Assembly (NCBI GenBank): GCA_910584585.1
Contig: CAJUBP010000007.1
Coordinates: 57,372-121,371, forward strand
Reading direction: 5' to 3'
DNA length: 64,000 nt
From: an uncultured Lachnospiraceae bacterium
GTDB lineage: Bacteria; Bacillota; Clostridia; Lachnospirales; Lachnospiraceae
Below the pieces are notes generated by a model. That model was given only the letters and a program-made list of their open reading frames with translations. It did no database searches and was not told the DNA's origin. Positions 57,785-64,000 of this stretch are shown in pieces; the stretch's first letter is position 1; every line of letters starts with the position of its first letter. A program made the translations under genes and the position numbers.

Positions 57785-59536
57785 ATGACAGAAGAAACAA
57801 TTGTAAGCCTGGTGAGTGAACATACCTTCGGCATCTGGTTTTTAATCGGGGCCGCGCTGGTATTTTGGATGCAGGCGGGCTTTGCCATGGTGGAGGCGGG
57901 TTTTACCAGGGCAAAGAACAGCGGAAATATTTTGATGAAGAATCTGATGGATTTCTGCATCGGAACAGTAATGTTCATCCTGATTGGATTTTCCCTTTTG
58001 CTGGGAGAGGATTTGATGGGCTTTATCGGGAAACCGGGATTTGATATTTTTACCGCATATCAGGAATTTGATTTTTCCAATTTTGTGTTCAACCTGGTAT
58101 TCTGCGCCACTACGGCCACCATTGTGTCCGGCGCCATGGCAGAGCGGACGAAGTTTTTGTCCTACTGCATTTATTCCGGAGTGATTTCCGCATTGATTTA
58201 TCCCATTGAAGCCCACTGGATCTGGGGCGGCGGCTGGCTGGCGCAGATGGGATTCCACGATTTCGCAGGTTCCTGCGCCATCCATATGGTAGGCGGCATT
58301 TCCGCGCTGATTGGGGCAAAAATTCTGGGGCCCCGTATCGGAAAATTTACAACAGACAAGGATGGAAAAGTGACAAAAGTCAATGCCTTTCCGGGGCATA
58401 ATCTTCCGCTGGGGTGTCTGGGGTGCTTCATCCTCTGGTTTGGCTGGTATGGGTTTAACGGAGCGGCGGCCACCAGCATTCCTCAGCTTGGCTCTATCTT
58501 TTTAACTACCACAATTGCGCCGGCTGTGGCGACAGTGGTTTGTATGACATTTACCTGGGTGAAATACGGCAAACCGGATGTTTCCATGTGTCTGAACGCG
58601 TCCCTGGCAGGTCTGGTGGGAATTACCGCTCCCTGTGATGTGACAGACGCTTTCGGCGCGCTGGCTGTCGGCGTTGTATCAGGGCTTTTGGTGGTGTTCG
58701 GCGTATGGTTTCTGGATTACAAGCTCCATGTGGACGATCCGGTGGGCGCCGTTGCCGTACATTGCCTGAACGGAATCTGGGGAACGCTGGCTGTGGGGCT
58801 TTTTGCCACTTCTTCCGCGCCGGGAAGTGAGATTGACGGTCTGTTTTACGGCGGAGGATTCCATCAGCTTGGCCTGCAGGTATTGGGAATTCTGTCAGTG
58901 GGAATCTGGACAGTAGTGACCATAACCATTGCCTTTCTGGTGATTAAGGCCACCATCGGGCTTCGGGTGACGGAGGAAGAAGAGATTGTGGGATTGGACG
59001 CCACAGAGCACGGAATTGCTTCCGCATATTCCGGATTCAGCATTATGGATGTGTCCAACACCATGACTATGGATATCAACGAAAATACCAATCTGGGCAC
59101 GCCGGAGTATGAGAACGCTTCTGAGGCTTTGAGAGACGCAGCCGTTCCGGTGGTGACTGCGCCGGGCGTCGGCATTGGCAGCGGCATGTACAAAGTCACA
59201 ATTGTGGCGAAATTGTCCCGGTATGACAAATTGAGAAAAGCCATGAATGAGCTGGGCGTTACGGGAATGACCGTTACCCAGGTAATGGGATGCGGCGTTC
59301 AGCGGGGCGCCGGGGAGAAATACAGGGGCGTGGAAATGGACGCGACTTTGCTTCCGAAAGTAAAACTGGAAATTATCGTGGGAAATATTCCGGTGGAAAA
59401 AGTCATTCAGGCGGCCAAGAAAACGCTGTATACCGGGCATATCGGAGACGGCAAGATCTTTGTGTATGAAGTGGCGAAGGTTGTGAAAATCCGCACTGGT
59501 GAGGAGGATCTAGAGGCCCTTCTGGACGTGGAGTAA
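57785..59536 (+). CDS. amt: Ammonium transporter fused to a PII signalling domain
   Basis: 583 aa. Residues ~1-410 form the 11-helix Amt/Rh channel: MQAGFAMVEAGFTRAKN, NLVFCATTATIVSGAMAERTKF, and LGCFILWFGWYGFNG are signatures. After a linker of ~55 residues comes a PII (GlnB/GlnK) domain at ~468-583: MYKVTIVAKLSRYDKLRKAM, T-loop GEKYRGVEMDATLLPKVK and TGHIGDGKIFVYEV. PII normally binds the transporter as a separate trimer and blocks it when nitrogen is plentiful. The position equivalent to the uridylylated Tyr51 is Met; Tyr46 (residue ~513) is kept. It is followed by a perfect hairpin. Confidence 0.94.
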   Translation: MTEETIVSLVSEHTFGIWFLIGAALVFWMQAGFAMVEAGFTRAKNSGNILMKNLMDFCIGTVMFILIGFSLLLGEDLMGFIGKPGFDIFTAYQEFDFSNFVFNLVFCATTATIVSGAMAERTKFLSYCIYSGVISALIYPIEAHWIWGGGWLAQMGFHDFAGSCAIHMVGGISALIGAKILGPRIGKFTTDKDGKVTKVNAFPGHNLPLGCLGCFILWFGWYGFNGAAATSIPQLGSIFLTTTIAPAVATVVCMTFTWVKYGKPDVSMCLNASLAGLVGITAPCDVTDAFGALAVGVVSGLLVVFGVWFLDYKLHVDDPVGAVAVHCLNGIWGTLAVGLFATSSAPGSEIDGLFYGGGFHQLGLQVLGILSVGIWTVVTITIAFLVIKATIGLRVTEEEEIVGLDATEHGIASAYSGFSIMDVSNTMTMDINENTNLGTPEYENASEALRDAAVPVVTAPGVGIGSGMYKVTIVAKLSRYDKLRKAMNELGVTGMTVTQVMGCGVQRGAGEKYRGVEMDATLLPKVKLEIIVGNIPVEKVIQAAKKTLYTGHIGDGKIFVYEVAKVVKIRTGEEDLEALLDVE

Positions 59537-59541
59537 AATTG

Positions 59542-59594
59542 AACAGTTCAGCCCAGGACTTTGCAGCAAGTGCAAAGTCCTGGGCTGAACTGTT
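59542..59594. terminator. Perfect 24-bp hairpin after amt
   Basis: 59542-59565 and 59571-59594 are exact inverted copies (AACAGTTCAGCCCAGGACTT...) around GCAAG. There is no T-run. The same sequence, split by a MITE-like element, is found around 53490-53750, so it is also a dispersed repeat. Confidence 0.75.
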
Positions 59595-59647
59595 ACTTGG
59601 TGCGTCCGGCCTGGCGAAAATAACTGGATTTTTCACTGCAAAGGGAT

Positions 59648-59653
59648 TATAAT
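59648..59653 (+). promoter_or_regulatory. -10 box before the receiver-like gene
   Basis: A perfect TATAAT at 59648 with a weak TGGATT 17 bp upstream, 33 bp before ATG 59686. Confidence 0.4.
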
Positions 59654-59685
59654 GGATAAAAGTGAATGTAACGGAGGATTGGGAG

Positions 59686-60711
59686 ATGGAAAATAATCTG
59701 TTGTTTGTCAACCAGAATCACGACATTATCCAGGAATTTCTGACGGCTATGGAAGGGCGGAAAGGGAACCTTGTGATTGATACGGCGGACAGCGGCCTGG
59801 AGGCGGCTTACCTGCTGAAGAAAAAGAAATACAAAGTCATTGTCACAGGACTGGATCTGCCCACTTATGACGGCTCTAAAATAATAGAATACCTGAACCG
59901 CAATTATCCGGAAACCGTATGCATTGTATATACCTGGAGGCTGGAGCTGGCCCATCTGCGGCTGTTGATCAATGAACGAAAGGTATTTCGGATTTTTCAA
60001 AAGCCTGTAAAGTACCATAAGCTCTATGACGCCATTATGGACGGCATGGTGAAATATGACCGGCGGGAGATTGACGCCTTAAACCGGCGGGAGATGGAAC
60101 AGGAATTGAGGAAAAAGTCCCTGCAGGCGGCGGAGTTAAAGCGTGTGACAGAAGATCGGGACTGGGAGAGAGAAGAACTGGTGAAATTTCTGTCTTCCCT
60201 GATGAATGTCTTTCTGCATGATATTGAATCTGAACTTCCGGGAAGGGGAAAGTGGCAGCTCGCCCGGTATGAAAAAAAGCTGATTTTCTGGCTTCTGGAA
60301 CATGAACATTCGCCGTCCAGAAGCCTGGAAGAAGTGAAGAAAGATATTTACGGCCGGTTTCTCCATCCGGAATACAATCAGAAAGTAGAGATCCGTCTGG
60401 ATGAAGGAGCAGGAGTGCCTTCCCAGGAATTCTGCGGCAGCCTGCATTTCATTGTTTGGCTTCTTCTTACCAGATTTGTGATGATTTCTTCTGTGTATGA
60501 TGTCCGGGTAATTCTGATTCCCATGGGCCAGGAGCGGTTCCGTGTCCGCGTGGAAGGGGTATTTCCGGAAAATGTCTGGGGCGCGGCCCATGAAGAAATA
60601 ACCGCGCGGGTAATGACCAGCGTGACCCAGACCATTTTAGAGTGCTTTGCGGAACGGTTTACCCAGAGCATCAGCGATGAGAAAATCATTTACTATATGG
60701 AACTGGCATGA
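59686..60711 (+). CDS. Degenerate receiver-domain protein beside amt
   Basis: 341 aa. Residues ~1-120 follow the response-regulator fold (LLFVNQNHDIIQEFL; VIVTGLDLPTYDGSKII; RIFQKPVKYHKLYDAI), but the acidic pair is N-Q, and the phosphoacceptor position, four residues before the conserved Pro, is Gly in TGLDLP. The signalling Lys (QKPV) remains. The C-terminal ~220 residues are mostly helical, with a coiled stretch (NRREMEQELRKKSLQAAELKRV) and no DNA-binding, ANTAR or output domain that I recognise. ATG 59686 has GGAGG at 8 bp. It lies just after Amt-PII, suggesting nitrogen signalling independent of phosphorylation; this is inference. Confidence 0.7.
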   Translation: MENNLLFVNQNHDIIQEFLTAMEGRKGNLVIDTADSGLEAAYLLKKKKYKVIVTGLDLPTYDGSKIIEYLNRNYPETVCIVYTWRLELAHLRLLINERKVFRIFQKPVKYHKLYDAIMDGMVKYDRREIDALNRREMEQELRKKSLQAAELKRVTEDRDWEREELVKFLSSLMNVFLHDIESELPGRGKWQLARYEKKLIFWLLEHEHSPSRSLEEVKKDIYGRFLHPEYNQKVEIRLDEGAGVPSQEFCGSLHFIVWLLLTRFVMISSVYDVRVILIPMGQERFRVRVEGVFPENVWGAAHEEITARVMTSVTQTILECFAERFTQSISDEKIIYYMELA

Positions 60712-60752
60712 GGCGCGGATGGTTCCCAACTTCATTGTTTACGGAGACTTAG

Positions 60753-60839
60753 GAACTGCAGAAAAATAAGTGGCACATCTTGGTTTGCGCAATCGAAGAA
60801 AAGTCCGGCGCAAGCTGTCCACTTATTTTTCTGCAGTTC
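60753..60839. terminator. Long palindrome between convergent genes
   Basis: 60753-60773 and 60819-60839 are exact 21-bp inverted copies (GAACTGCAGAAAAATAAGTG...) with a smaller TTGCGC/GGCGCAA pairing inside. It lies between two convergent stop codons and probably acts as a two-way terminator. Confidence 0.65.
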
Positions 60840-60840
60840 T

Positions 60841-63576
60841 TTACGGATTTTCTTCCGGCACATCTTCCTCCCCGCCGTTGTCTTCCGGCTCAGTGTCTTC
60901 CGGCGGCGCTATGTCGTCAGTCCCTCCCGGCAGTTGATCCTCCGGCGGCACGTCGTCTTCTTTCTTATCACTGGTATGCTCTTTGTCATCGTCATTCTTG
61001 TTGGGTTTGTCGATCACTCCTTCAGATTCATTCGGAATTTCCACCGGAGGAATTTCCGGAATCACAGAAGCGGCTGTGTGGACAGTGCAGTAATTTTCCT
61101 GTGACAGGGAATCCGACAGCAGGTAAGGCCCGTCTTCCGTACCTGGAGAGCCGCCCACAATATAGATGCCGCCCTGCCTGTTTTCCTGGGGACAGAATTC
61201 ATTGGCCAGCATGCCGGAAGCTGTGCAGATGGTGGCGCTTACGTGGTGATCGCAGTATTCCGTGGGAACTGTTCCTGCGGCAAAGAATTCTGTCTCCACC
61301 ATGCTTCCTCGGGGATCCGCGTCACAGAGGCCTTCCACCGCCAGTTTGCCGGATTTTTTGCATACGGCGGCAGTGGTGATGCCCTCCGGCTGGGTAAAAT
61401 CTTTATATTCCAGATTTTCATGGATTCTTCCCATAATGTTGCGCCAGAGCGTTTTCGGATTGGAAGTCAGGGCGCCGTCCTGAGGGGTGTTGTCGTCATA
61501 CCCGCACCAGACAGAGCAGGTGTAGTAGGGGGTAAACCCGGCAAATAATGCGTCTCTGTTCTTGGTGGTGGTTCCTGTTTTGCCTGCAATAGGCATATTT
61601 CCGAAATTTACCGCGCCTCCGGTTCCCACCGTGACAACGTCCTGCATGGCGGAGGTCAGCAGAAATGCGGTGCTTTCCTTCAGCACAGTATGGGTTTCCT
61701 GGGTGTTGTCAATAAGCACATTGCCGTTATGATCCAGAATTCTGGTATAAAACCGGGGTTTGGTGTAGGTACCGCCGTCGGCAATGGTGGCGTAGGCGGC
61801 AGTTAGTTCCAAATTGGTTACGCCCTGGGTAATTCCTCCTAAGGCCAGGGACTGTACGATATCATCCTCCGTCAGGGTGGTAAATCCGAAATTAACCAGA
61901 TAATCATAGCCGGTCTGGGGGGAGATATCCGTCAGTGTTTTGACAGTCACCACATTGATGGATTTGGTGATGGCATAGCGGATTGTGGTAAATCCCCGGT
62001 AATTATTGTCATAGTTGCGCAGGGAGGTTCCGTTGGAATAAGAATAGGGCGCGTCGTCCTGGACAGTGGCCAGGGTCATTCCGGCTGTGTCTAAAGCCGG
62101 AGCGAAAGCGGCCAGGACCTTGAAGGCAGAGCCGGGCTGCCTGGTGGTGTCTGTGGCCCGGTTCAGGGTGCGGCTTCCGCTTTTTTCCCCTCTTCCTCCC
62201 ACAATGGCCTTAACGTCTCCGGAATATTGATCCATAATCGTGACGGCCGCCTGGGGCTGCAGGGTAAACACCACAGATTCCCCGCCTTCCACAATGGCGT
62301 CTCCCGGTTCCATAATCTCTGCTTTGTAAGCGTCGATGGCGGCCTGAGCTTCCTCCTGGCTGGAAAAATTCAGGGAGTAATCCGGATTGGAAGAGCTGTA
62401 ATAGGAAATCATGGTCTGATCGCTGTAGTTCTTCATTGTGCCGTCTTGCGCTTCCACTGTCAGCCGGTAGGAAAAAGAGTATTGAGGCGCTGTGGAGTAA
62501 TTTTCCGCGTTGTTCACTTCCTCGTCGCAAATCTGCTGAATTGCCATATCCTGGGTGGATTCAATGGTCAGGCCGCTGTTGTAAAGGGCTTTGTAAGCCT
62601 GCGTGTCGGTATATCCTTTTTTCTCCACCAGATCCTGGGCCACCTGGTCAATGACGGCATCTACAAAATAAGAATTGGGGTTGTCCGACGCGTATTCAAT
62701 ATTCACCTGCTGAATACGGGAATAAACGTCGTCTTTTAAGGCGTCGTCGTATTCTTTGTCGGAAATGTAGTTCTGATCCTTCATATTTTTCAGAACCAGT
62801 TTCCGCCGTTTGTCATTTTCCTTGGGATGGCTGACCGGATTGTAGGCAGAAGGATTCTTGGTGATTCCAGCGATTACCGCGCTTTCCGAAAGTGTCAGTT
62901 CAGAGACGTCTTTGCCGAAATAGCGGCGGGAAGCAGACTGTACCCCCAGGGTGTTTTGCCCCAGGTTGATGGTGTTTAAGTAATTTTCCAGCACCCAGTC
63001 CTTGGATTTTACTTTGCTCAGCTCTATGGCAAGATACTGCTCCTGGATTTTCCGCTTCACTTTCTCGATGCCGGACTGGTTGGTCCAGCCCTCAAATACG
63101 TTGTTTTTCAAAAGCTGCTGCGTGATGGTGCTGGCTCCCTGGCTGAAATGAAATCCGTTGGCGATGCCGGTAAAGCCCGCCCGGATAATTCCCTTTAAAT
63201 CAATGCCGTTGTGTTCGTAGAACCGTTCGTCTTCAATGGCCACAAAGGCATGCTGCAGATCCAACGGGATCTCATCCAGCGTCACATATACCCGGTTGGA
63301 GCCGGAAGCCACCAGCTTGGCGGTCTGATTGCCCTGGTTGTCCAGCACCACAGACAGATAGCCTGTGGGAGTGGGGTCGATATCGGAAATATCCGGGGCG
63401 GAATCAATAATGCCCTTGAAAACTCCGATTCCTGCGCAGCCGCCGATGACAATGGCCGCCAGAAAGCAGACCAGCAGAGTTTTAAAGAAAATAACTGAAA
63501 ATTTCCTGCGCACCAGCGAGGCGGTGGAAGTAAGCTGTTTTTCTTTCCGGGATACGCCTTTTTTTCCGTAATTCAT
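60841..63576 (-). CDS. Class A penicillin-binding protein (PBP1A family)
   Basis: 911 aa bifunctional peptidoglycan synthase. After a cytoplasmic start and one membrane helix (~28-50; VIFFKTLLVCFLAAIVIGGCAG) comes the GT51 glycosyltransferase domain (AFVAIEDERFYEHNGIDLKG, GASTITQQLLKN). The transpeptidase has the active Ser in PGSAFKVLAAF, SIN and AGKTGTTT. The end is an acidic Pro/Asp/Glu tail (~850-911; PPEDTEPEDNGGEEDVPEENP), as often seen in Lachnospiraceae PBPs. ATG 63576 is preceded by AAAGGAGG; a longer frame to 63651 lacks a site. The tail ends at a palindrome shared with the convergent gene. Confidence 0.94.
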   Translation of the reverse strand: MNYGKKGVSRKEKQLTSTASLVRRKFSVIFFKTLLVCFLAAIVIGGCAGIGVFKGIIDSAPDISDIDPTPTGYLSVVLDNQGNQTAKLVASGSNRVYVTLDEIPLDLQHAFVAIEDERFYEHNGIDLKGIIRAGFTGIANGFHFSQGASTITQQLLKNNVFEGWTNQSGIEKVKRKIQEQYLAIELSKVKSKDWVLENYLNTINLGQNTLGVQSASRRYFGKDVSELTLSESAVIAGITKNPSAYNPVSHPKENDKRRKLVLKNMKDQNYISDKEYDDALKDDVYSRIQQVNIEYASDNPNSYFVDAVIDQVAQDLVEKKGYTDTQAYKALYNSGLTIESTQDMAIQQICDEEVNNAENYSTAPQYSFSYRLTVEAQDGTMKNYSDQTMISYYSSSNPDYSLNFSSQEEAQAAIDAYKAEIMEPGDAIVEGGESVVFTLQPQAAVTIMDQYSGDVKAIVGGRGEKSGSRTLNRATDTTRQPGSAFKVLAAFAPALDTAGMTLATVQDDAPYSYSNGTSLRNYDNNYRGFTTIRYAITKSINVVTVKTLTDISPQTGYDYLVNFGFTTLTEDDIVQSLALGGITQGVTNLELTAAYATIADGGTYTKPRFYTRILDHNGNVLIDNTQETHTVLKESTAFLLTSAMQDVVTVGTGGAVNFGNMPIAGKTGTTTKNRDALFAGFTPYYTCSVWCGYDDNTPQDGALTSNPKTLWRNIMGRIHENLEYKDFTQPEGITTAAVCKKSGKLAVEGLCDADPRGSMVETEFFAAGTVPTEYCDHHVSATICTASGMLANEFCPQENRQGGIYIVGGSPGTEDGPYLLSDSLSQENYCTVHTAASVIPEIPPVEIPNESEGVIDKPNKNDDDKEHTSDKKEDDVPPEDQLPGGTDDIAPPEDTEPEDNGGEEDVPEENP

Positions 63577-63835
63577 TTGGTAAACCTCCTTTACAAAGAA
63601 ATCCGATGATGGGAATTTATTATGTAGTATCTGACTTATACGAAAGAGCATACTTATTTGCTGAATAATTTGCTTTTTTTCTTAAAAATTGCGGGAATTT
63701 GCCGGCAAATCATTTGGCTCACGGGTATATCGCCGTGAATGAACTGTTCAATTCCTGCCGTTCAAGTGCTGGAAAGCAAAACTTTCTCCATATTATAACA
63801 AAAAAGAATTGCGAAATAAAGCAAAATTTTGCGGC
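63577..63835. other. Spacer upstream of the PBP gene
   Basis: A/T-rich region containing the PBP ribosome site and a TATAAT-like box on the minus strand (63797-63792) without a good -35. CACGG/CCGTG (63720-63737) forms a small hairpin. No gene is supported here, nor in the remainder of the window to 64000. Confidence 0.4.
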
Positions 63836-63865
63836 TTGTGGAAATACCGGCAAATATGTTAAAAT
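63836..63865 (+). promoter_or_regulatory. Possible promoter reading out of the window
   Basis: TTGTGG (63836) and TAAAAT (63860) are spaced by 18 bp. The gene it would serve lies beyond 64000. Confidence 0.3.
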
Positions 63866-63893
63866 AAAACCAGTGAAATTAATGTGAATATGT

Positions 63894-63912
63894 TATTCCG
63901 ATACACAGGAAA
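63894..63912 (+). repeat. End fragment of the palindromic repeat family
   Basis: TATTCCGATACACAGGAAA matches the family end signature (TATTTCGATACACAGGAAA) with one difference. The right-hand side may continue past the end of the window or be a solitary fragment. Confidence 0.5.
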
Positions 63913-64000
63913 TGCCACATATAAAAAAGTTGCTCCAAAGGCGGCAAAAGTCCAGCTAAGAAATGTCAATAGGTAAAATGAAAAATGTTAAAAAAGTTTT

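Overview
The window looks like a chromosomal segment of an anaerobic, spore-forming Clostridia bacterium, most likely Lachnospiraceae. Pointers are strong AGGAGG ribosome sites, a dipicolinate synthase pair (sporulation), the [FeFe]-hydrogenase maturase HydF beside a TM1266-type regulator, a type III glutamine synthetase, and the Firmicutes run uvrC-hprK-(M18)-murB-rapZ-whiA. The genus cannot be fixed from sequence reading alone. No rRNA, tRNA, CRISPR array, prophage or complete insertion sequence was recognised.

Layout. 1-10.9 kb: an edge-truncated coiled-coil membrane protein, a YyaL-type protein, a sigma-70-like protein without promoter-recognition regions, a MATE transporter, dpaAB, a LytTR regulator with a LiaF-like protein, and a YgjP metallopeptidase. 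10.9-17.3 kb: one giant surface protein (beta-helix, InlB-like repeats, Pro/Asp tract, C-terminal membrane anchor). 17.3-18.9 kb: an eroded stretch with fragments of a Fic protein, a DUF4143 ATPase and a LacI regulator, then an AbrB/PIN toxin-antitoxin pair whose toxin has lost its middle. 18.9-26.9 kb: a sugar-uptake block fruR-fruK-ptsH-ptsI-larE-ptsG-glcT. 27-38.8 kb: rRNA methyltransferase, ABC-F protein, YbaK, DegV, TrkA/TrkH, TM1266 regulator, HydF, orphan VanS-like kinase. 38.8-42.3 kb: a DUF4258/YgiT toxin-antitoxin pair, a C39-like peptidase and pyrG. 42.6-53.5 kb: ftsH-uvrC-hprK-M18 peptidase-murB-rapZ-whiA-lipid kinase. 54-60.7 kb: fba, then a nitrogen block (glnA type III, an Amt-PII fusion, a degenerate receiver protein). 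60.8-63.6 kb: a class A penicillin-binding protein on the minus strand.

How the genes fit together. Fructose-1-phosphate kinase, HPr, enzyme I, a glucose EIICBA and its antiterminator form a carbon-uptake hub, and the ptsG leader carries an RAT/terminator switch for GlcT. HPr kinase is encoded 26 kb away, yet the HPr here has Arg at position 46 in place of the serine that kinase modifies. The nitrogen genes share a layout: terminator-like hairpins between the upstream region and the start codon of both glnA and amt, a PII domain fused to the transporter with Met at the usual uridylylation position, and a receiver-like protein lacking its phosphoacceptor.

The most unusual non-coding content is a dispersed palindromic repeat family. 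It has two full copies near 9.4-9.66 kb and 50.39-50.61 kb, short hairpin copies near 6.43 and 42.39 kb, and end fragments near 35.69 and 63.89 kb. The two full copies differ at four stem positions and every change is compensated on the other arm, so the fold is under selection. A consensus promoter with a dyad in its spacer reads into one full copy. Several other intergenic repeats (a nested MITE-like element and 55-77 bp tandem duplications at gene ends) show that the spacers of this genome are unusually active.
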